Shown: positions 60,270-64,000 of the stretch, piece by piece | Numbering within the stretch: the stretch's first letter is position 1 | How the letters are laid out: every line of letters starts with the position of its first letter | Source: Halalkalicoccus jeotgali B3 | Lineage (GTDB): Archaea > Halobacteriota > Halobacteria > Halobacteriales > Halalkalicoccaceae | DNA: 64,000 bases | Direction of reading: 5' to 3' | NCBI RefSeq assembly: GCF_000196895.1 | Contig: NC_014297.1 | Coordinates: 620,001-684,000 of the forward strand | The notes under the pieces: model-generated | What the model saw: only the letters and a program-made list of their open reading frames with translations | Told to the model about the DNA's origin: nothing | The model's database searches: none | Made by a program: the position numbers and the translations under genes

Positions 60270-60440
60270 CTACCGAAACCGGAGCTTCGAGGGATCGGTC
60301 AGCGAGACCGGCACCACGTCGACCCGCGTGACGTGGTGCCCGCACGCGATGTGGTGTTCGATCGCCCGTTTCGAAACCGGGTCAGGGCCGTCGTCGGTCC
60401 CACTGGTGGCCCACGTACAGTCAGTACACGTAAATTCCAC
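60270..60440 (-). CDS. Short zinc-finger-like protein (GTG start)
   Basis: A 56-residue frame with GTG start reads VEFTCTDCTWATSGTDD, continues through IEHHIACGHHVTRVD and ends KLRFR. The CTDC pair plus the HH-x2-C-x-HH cluster would make one zinc site. Composition is normal haloarchaeal protein, and it sits 81 nt upstream of the HTH_10 gene on the same strand. Small zinc-finger proteins of this size are abundant and often missed in haloarchaea. No family name is certain. Confidence 0.6.
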   Translation of the reverse strand: MEFTCTDCTWATSGTDDGPDPVSKRAIEHHIACGHHVTRVDVVPVSLTDPSKLRFR

Positions 60441-60551
60441 GGGTCCCACTCAATGTAGATAGTTGTGCGAGCATCATGAGCGCTTCACTTGCACACACTA
60501 CTCGTATTTACGTCGCCCGAGCCGACCCGTCGCCCCGGACCGGCGGATCGC

Positions 60552-61844
60552 TCACCAAGTCAGGCCCTCGTAGACGAGTCCCTCCCGGTGTTCGACGACG
60601 CGTCGCCCGTCGATTACCACCGGGGTGGCCATGTCCTCGAACTCGTCGTCGAGGGCGGCGAACTCGTCCCAGTCGGTCATCACGAGCGCGCCGTCGGCCC
60701 CCGAGAGCGCCGCCGCGGCGGAGGCGGCGTACTCGATGTCCGGGAAGTGCTCGCGCATCGTCTCGTGTGCGACGGGGTCGTAGGCGACGACCTCCGCGCC
60801 GCGCTCGGTCAGTCCCTCGATCGCGGGGATCGCCCGCGAGTTACGGACGTCGTCGGTACCGGGTTTGAAGGCGAGTCCCAGCACCGCGATCCGCGCGCCC
60901 GGGAGGTCTGCGTGCTCGGCCAGGAGCGCGAGCATCCGCTCCGGTTGGCGGTCGTTGACCGCCACGGTCGCATCGAGCAACTCGGGCTCGTAGCCGGCCT
61001 CGCGGGCCGCGGCCCGCAGCGCGTCGACGTCCTTCGGGAAACACGAGCCACCCCATCCCACCCCGGAGCGGAGGAACTGCTCGCCGATGCGGTCGTCGAG
61101 GCCGATGGCGTCGGCGACACGGTAGGCGTCGATCCCGAACTCCTTGCAGATGTTGCCCAGTTCGTTGATGAGGCTGATTTTCGTCGCGAGGAAGGCGTTG
61201 TTCGCGTACTTGATCATCTCGGCCTCCCGAACGGTGGCCTCGACGACCGCCGGTTCCGCGCGCTCGATCAGCGGGGCGAACACCTCGAAGAGTCGCTCGC
61301 GACCCCAGTCGTCGTCGGCGCCGAGCACCACTTTGTCGGGTTCGAGGAAGTCCGTCACCGCCGACCCCTCCCGGAGGAACTCGGGGTTCATCCCCACCCG
61401 GATGCGCTCGCCGACGGCCTCGCCGGCCCCGGCTTCGATCGCCGGGATCAGCGTCCCCTCGGTCGTGCTCGGGACGACCGTGCTCTTGACGACGACCAGA
61501 TGATCGCCCTCCTCGCCCGCGAGCGCCTCGCCGACCGAGCGCGCGCCGGCCTCGATGATCGAGGCGTCGATAGAGCCGTCCTCCCGGGAGGGCGTCGGGA
61601 GCGCGAGAAAGGTCGCCTCGCAGTCGCGGATCGCCCCGTAGTCGGTCGTCGCCCGGAGCCGGTCGCCGGCGTGGGCCTCGAGGAGGTCGTCGAGCCCGGG
61701 CTCGTGGATCGACGCCTCGCCCCTGTTGAGTCGCTCGACGATCCCTTCGTCGATGTCGATCGCCGTCACCCGGTGACCGAGGTCCGCGAAACAGGCGGCG
61801 ATCGTCGTTCCGACGTACCCGCTGCCGACGACTGCGATATTCAT
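60552..61844 (-). CDS. UDP-glucose/UDP-N-acetylmannosamine dehydrogenase family
   Basis: 430 residues. NAD-binding [20 protein letters not shown] at residues 5-24, [37 protein letters not shown], and [13 protein letters not shown] with the catalytic Cys. Two-step NAD-dependent oxidation of a UDP-sugar to its uronate. The layout matches UGD/AglM, which makes UDP-glucuronate for S-layer N-glycans in haloarchaea; the WecC branch is also possible. A GH26-like gene is upstream on the same strand, and a glycosyltransferase beyond it on the other strand, so this is likely a surface-glycan locus. Confidence 0.88.
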   Translation of the reverse strand: MNIAVVGSGYVGTTIAACFADLGHRVTAIDIDEGIVERLNRGEASIHEPGLDDLLEAHAGDRLRATTDYGAIRDCEATFLALPTPSREDGSIDASIIEAGARSVGEALAGEEGDHLVVVKSTVVPSTTEGTLIPAIEAGAGEAVGERIRVGMNPEFLREGSAVTDFLEPDKVVLGADDDWGRERLFEVFAPLIERAEPAVVEATVREAEMIKYANNAFLATKISLINELGNICKEFGIDAYRVADAIGLDDRIGEQFLRSGVGWGGSCFPKDVDALRAAAREAGYEPELLDATVAVNDRQPERMLALLAEHADLPGARIAVLGLAFKPGTDDVRNSRAIPAIEGLTERGAEVVAYDPVAHETMREHFPDIEYAASAAAALSGADGALVMTDWDEFAALDDEFEDMATPVVIDGRRVVEHREGLVYEGLTW

Positions 61845-61930
61845 TGTGTTGGTTCTTTCCTTTGATTGTAATCAGTATTTGGATACCGCTATTCCTCTTC
61901 GATCGGCCAGTCCCGTTCGGGTGGCTGTCG

Positions 61931-63031
61931 TTATCGCCGACCCTCGAACTGCTGGTCGGTGAGCACCCGTGGAGCCTCGGGCTCGATCGCGTCGACCGCC
62001 TCCGTGACCGCGCTCCGATAGGCGGCGTAGGCCGGTCGGTCCTCGCCGTCGATTCGCACGGTCGTCGTTCCGCGCGCGCCGTCGAACACCGCCCAGTCGG
62101 TTTCCTTGTCGACATCGAACCAGTTGGCCATCCGGACGCCCGCGTCGGCGAAAAACTCGAACGCTCCGGCGATCCACTCGTCCTTCTGCTCGGAGTCGAA
62201 CCCATCCTCGATCGCCGAGGAGCTCCCGAATTCGGGGATCGAAAGCGGCGTGTCGTCGCCGGCGAGCGCCCGCAACCGATCGATCATCGGGTCGAACACC
62301 TCTCGGACCGATCGCCACGCCGACCACTCCCGGCTCGCTCCCCAGTTGTACCCGTCGATGCCGAGCCAGTCGACGTACGCGTCGCCGGGGTAATACTCCT
62401 CGACGGCATGGCCGCCGACATCCTCCGAGTTGGGCGACCAGATCCACCGGACGTGCGTCGGTTCCAGGGCGGTTTCATCCAGCCGATCGTGGAGCGTTCG
62501 CCACATCCGCACGTAATCCTCCGGGGTCGCATCGGGGTGGACGGTTGCCCACGGGTACCAGTCCCCGTTCATCTCGTGGGCGGGCCGGAAGTAAAACCGC
62601 CGCTCCTCGTTGCCGGCAAACACCCACGATTCGAGCAGGCTCATCCACTCCTCAAGCAGGTCGTCGTAGTGCCCCTCCTGAAACCGCCGTTCGAGCGGCA
62701 CGATCGCCTCGCTCTCGTCAGATACGAACGGCTCCCACGTGAGAAGCGGGACGTGCCCGCGCTCCCAGACGGCCGTCATCGCCCGCTCGACCCGCTCTCG
62801 CGTTCGCTCGTCGTCGAGGTCCGTGCCGGTAAACAGCGTCACGACCGACGGCCGACCCGTGAGCCACTCCTCGTGGCGGTCGAGCGTCCGGATCTGCTCT
62901 CGGAGTTCTCCCCCGCCGGGGAAGACCCCAACGAGCATCGTATGCTCCCCTCCGAGCCCCTGACAGCCCACGAGGCCACCGCTCGTGATCAGTCCCATCG
63001 TCCGAAGTGCGCGCCGCCGGGAGGTCAACAT
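61931..63031 (-). CDS. Exported GH26-like glycoside hydrolase lipoprotein
   Basis: 366 residues. SRRRALRTMGLITSGGLVGC is a Tat signal with a GLVGC lipobox. The catalytic domain matches GH26 (mannanase/related): RRFYFRPAHEMNGDWYPWATVHPDA with the acid/base Glu, WIWSPNSEDVGGH, and TPLSIPEFGSSS with the nucleophile Glu. Length is normal for single-domain GH26. It probably acts on extracellular polysaccharide. Substrate (mannan, beta-1,3/1,4-glucan) is not predictable. Confidence 0.82.
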   Translation of the reverse strand: MLTSRRRALRTMGLITSGGLVGCQGLGGEHTMLVGVFPGGGELREQIRTLDRHEEWLTGRPSVVTLFTGTDLDDERTRERVERAMTAVWERGHVPLLTWEPFVSDESEAIVPLERRFQEGHYDDLLEEWMSLLESWVFAGNEERRFYFRPAHEMNGDWYPWATVHPDATPEDYVRMWRTLHDRLDETALEPTHVRWIWSPNSEDVGGHAVEEYYPGDAYVDWLGIDGYNWGASREWSAWRSVREVFDPMIDRLRALAGDDTPLSIPEFGSSSAIEDGFDSEQKDEWIAGAFEFFADAGVRMANWFDVDKETDWAVFDGARGTTTVRIDGEDRPAYAAYRSAVTEAVDAIEPEAPRVLTDQQFEGRR

Positions 63032-63127
63032 CGGTGGCTGTCGTCCCCTCTAGAGGGGATCTCCATGCAAAAGGATGCCTGCTGACCCCTGAGGAACGAC
63101 GAACACCTACCTGAATGTTAGAATAAA

Positions 63128-63136
63128 TTTATATAC
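63128..63136 (+). promoter_or_regulatory. TATA element for the glycosyltransferase
   Basis: TTTATATAC is centred about 24 nt before ATG 63156, inside a stretch unusually AT-rich for this genome (63116-63157), consistent with a leaderless transcript. Confidence 0.55.
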
Positions 63137-63155
63137 AAAATAAAACCAACAATAA

Positions 63156-64000
63156 ATGGCAATGATCGATTTCTTCCTCGACTCTCCGGTCGTCGCTCTG
63201 CTCGTCATCTCCCTGTGGATCGCGCTGGCCTTGTACGGGCTTTCAGCGGTCTGGTGGCTCGTCGAGACGGTCATCCTCGCGCGCGGGTATGCTGTCGATC
63301 CCGACGAGGCCGAGTGGGGGTTCGACGAGATTCAGGTCCGGATTCTCACCGTTGACGCCGAATCCGTGGTCCAGGCGACCGTCAACGCCGTTCCCGAAGC
63401 GATCGACGACGTCCACGTGATCGCCGAAGCGCCGATCTCGATCGACGGGGCCGCCGTCCACGTCGTTCCCGACGACTTCGAGTGTGAGGCCACCAACAAA
63501 GGACGGGCCGTCGAGTGGGCGCGTCAGACGGTGCCCTGCAGCAAGGAGTACGTGCTATATCTGGACGAGGACACCGTCATGGCCGGCTTCTCGGGGCTTC
63601 CGGATGCGGACGTGATTCAGTTCACCGAGAAACCGATCTACACCGGCTCGCGGGTGGCGTATCTGTGTGAGGTGTTCCGCGTCGGCTACCAGTATGAGCA
63701 GTTCGGGTTCCATCGTCTACGATACCCGCTGTACGCCTGGGGTGGCGGCGTCGCGGTCCGTACGTCCCTCGAAGAACGGGTGACCTGGGACGTCTCGACG
63801 ATCACGGAGGACACGAACTTCATCTGACGTGCGGCCGACGCCGGGTCGATCTCCTTTGCCATGCTCGACTCGCGATTCAGGAACCAGGCGCCGCCGTCGA
63901 TTCGGGCGATGATCCGTCAGCGTCGGCGCTGGATCTCCGGGACGCTCGCCGACGGGGGGCTGTTGCCGCTCCACTATCGTCCGCTGTATCTCACCCGTAT
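63156..64000 (+). pseudogene. Glycosyltransferase family 2-like, interrupted by TGA
   Basis: The protein starts MAMIDFFLDSPVVALLVISLW, with an N-terminal membrane helix. The soluble part has VLYLDEDTVMAGF (metal-binding DED) and ITEDTNF, the acidic GT2 motif. At 63825-63827 a TGA stands exactly where TGG (Trp) would fit: translation past it in the same frame gives RAADAGSISFAMLDSRFRNQ and MIRQRRRWISGTLADGG, containing the QxxRW motif (QRRRW) required by processive GT2 enzymes. The rest leaves the window, so the gene is both interrupted and partial. It is probably a polysaccharide or glycolipid synthase inactivated by one base; a sequence error is the alternative. Confidence 0.75.

Overview
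This window is chromosomal DNA from a halophilic archaeon (class Halobacteria). The evidence is the strongly acidic proteome (Asp/Glu-rich, few Lys), the high G+C with GTC/GAC/CTC/GAG codon bias, TATA-type promoters placed about 24-30 nt before leaderless start codons, twin-arginine signals on exported proteins, Bat-type (HTH_10) regulators and DUF7344-like winged-helix proteins. The genus cannot be fixed from the sequence alone. I saw no rRNA, tRNA, CRISPR array, complete insertion sequence or replication origin.

Layout. 0-4 kb: an exported acetamidase/formamidase-family protein, a small membrane protein, an NAD-sugar epimerase, a methyltransferase and a DUF7344-like protein. 4-10 kb: a possible toxic-compound defence island, with a MATE exporter divergent from a TetR repressor over a palindromic operator, and a rifampin-phosphotransferase-like enzyme downstream of the repressor; an FKBP prolyl isomerase and an MFS transporter follow. 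11.6-18 kb: a Bat-type regulator divergent from hyuA-hyuB-cysteine hydrolase-isocitrate-lyase-family gene, a compact catabolic module whose substrate is unknown. 18-22.1 kb: a surface lipoprotein with a long acidic low-complexity stalk, then a decaying stretch with a frameshifted beta-helix gene and a broken CHRD gene. 22.3-29.6 kb: an MBL hydrolase, a thiamine-type ABC importer, a Gfo6-type sugar dehydrogenase and MgtE.

29.7-39.9 kb is the best understood region: a complete urease operon (ureB-C-A-G-D-E-F, minus strand) divergent from a complete urea ABC importer (urtA-B-C-D-E, plus strand). Urea taken up by Urt would be hydrolysed by the nickel urease matured by UreD/E/F/G. Most neighbouring genes overlap by 1-4 nt, consistent with translational coupling. 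The ureB transcript may start with an eight-codon mini-ORF whose stop overlaps the ureB start.

40-53.8 kb: a DUF3100 membrane protein paired with a four-helix partner, a zinc-ribbon protein, an alpha/beta hydrolase, a luciferase-like oxidoreductase, a D-malate/tartrate-type dehydrogenase, two SDR enzymes, a second DUF7344-like paralogue with a matching promoter, an alanine-glyoxylate-type aminotransferase, AIM24, DedA and a PQQ-propeller protein. 53.8-64 kb: a frameshifted UspA-tandem remnant, an MFS transporter, a GH13 alpha-glucosidase, a formate/nitrite-transporter-UspA fusion, a Bat-type regulator, a 56-codon zinc-finger-like gene, UDP-sugar dehydrogenase, a GH26-like lipoprotein and a glycosyltransferase interrupted by an in-frame TGA.

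Nitrogen scavenging recurs (urease/Urt, formamidase family, hydantoinase/amidase module), but only the urease/Urt link is directly supported by gene adjacency. At least four genes carry frameshifts or premature stops; assembly error cannot be excluded from the sequence alone.
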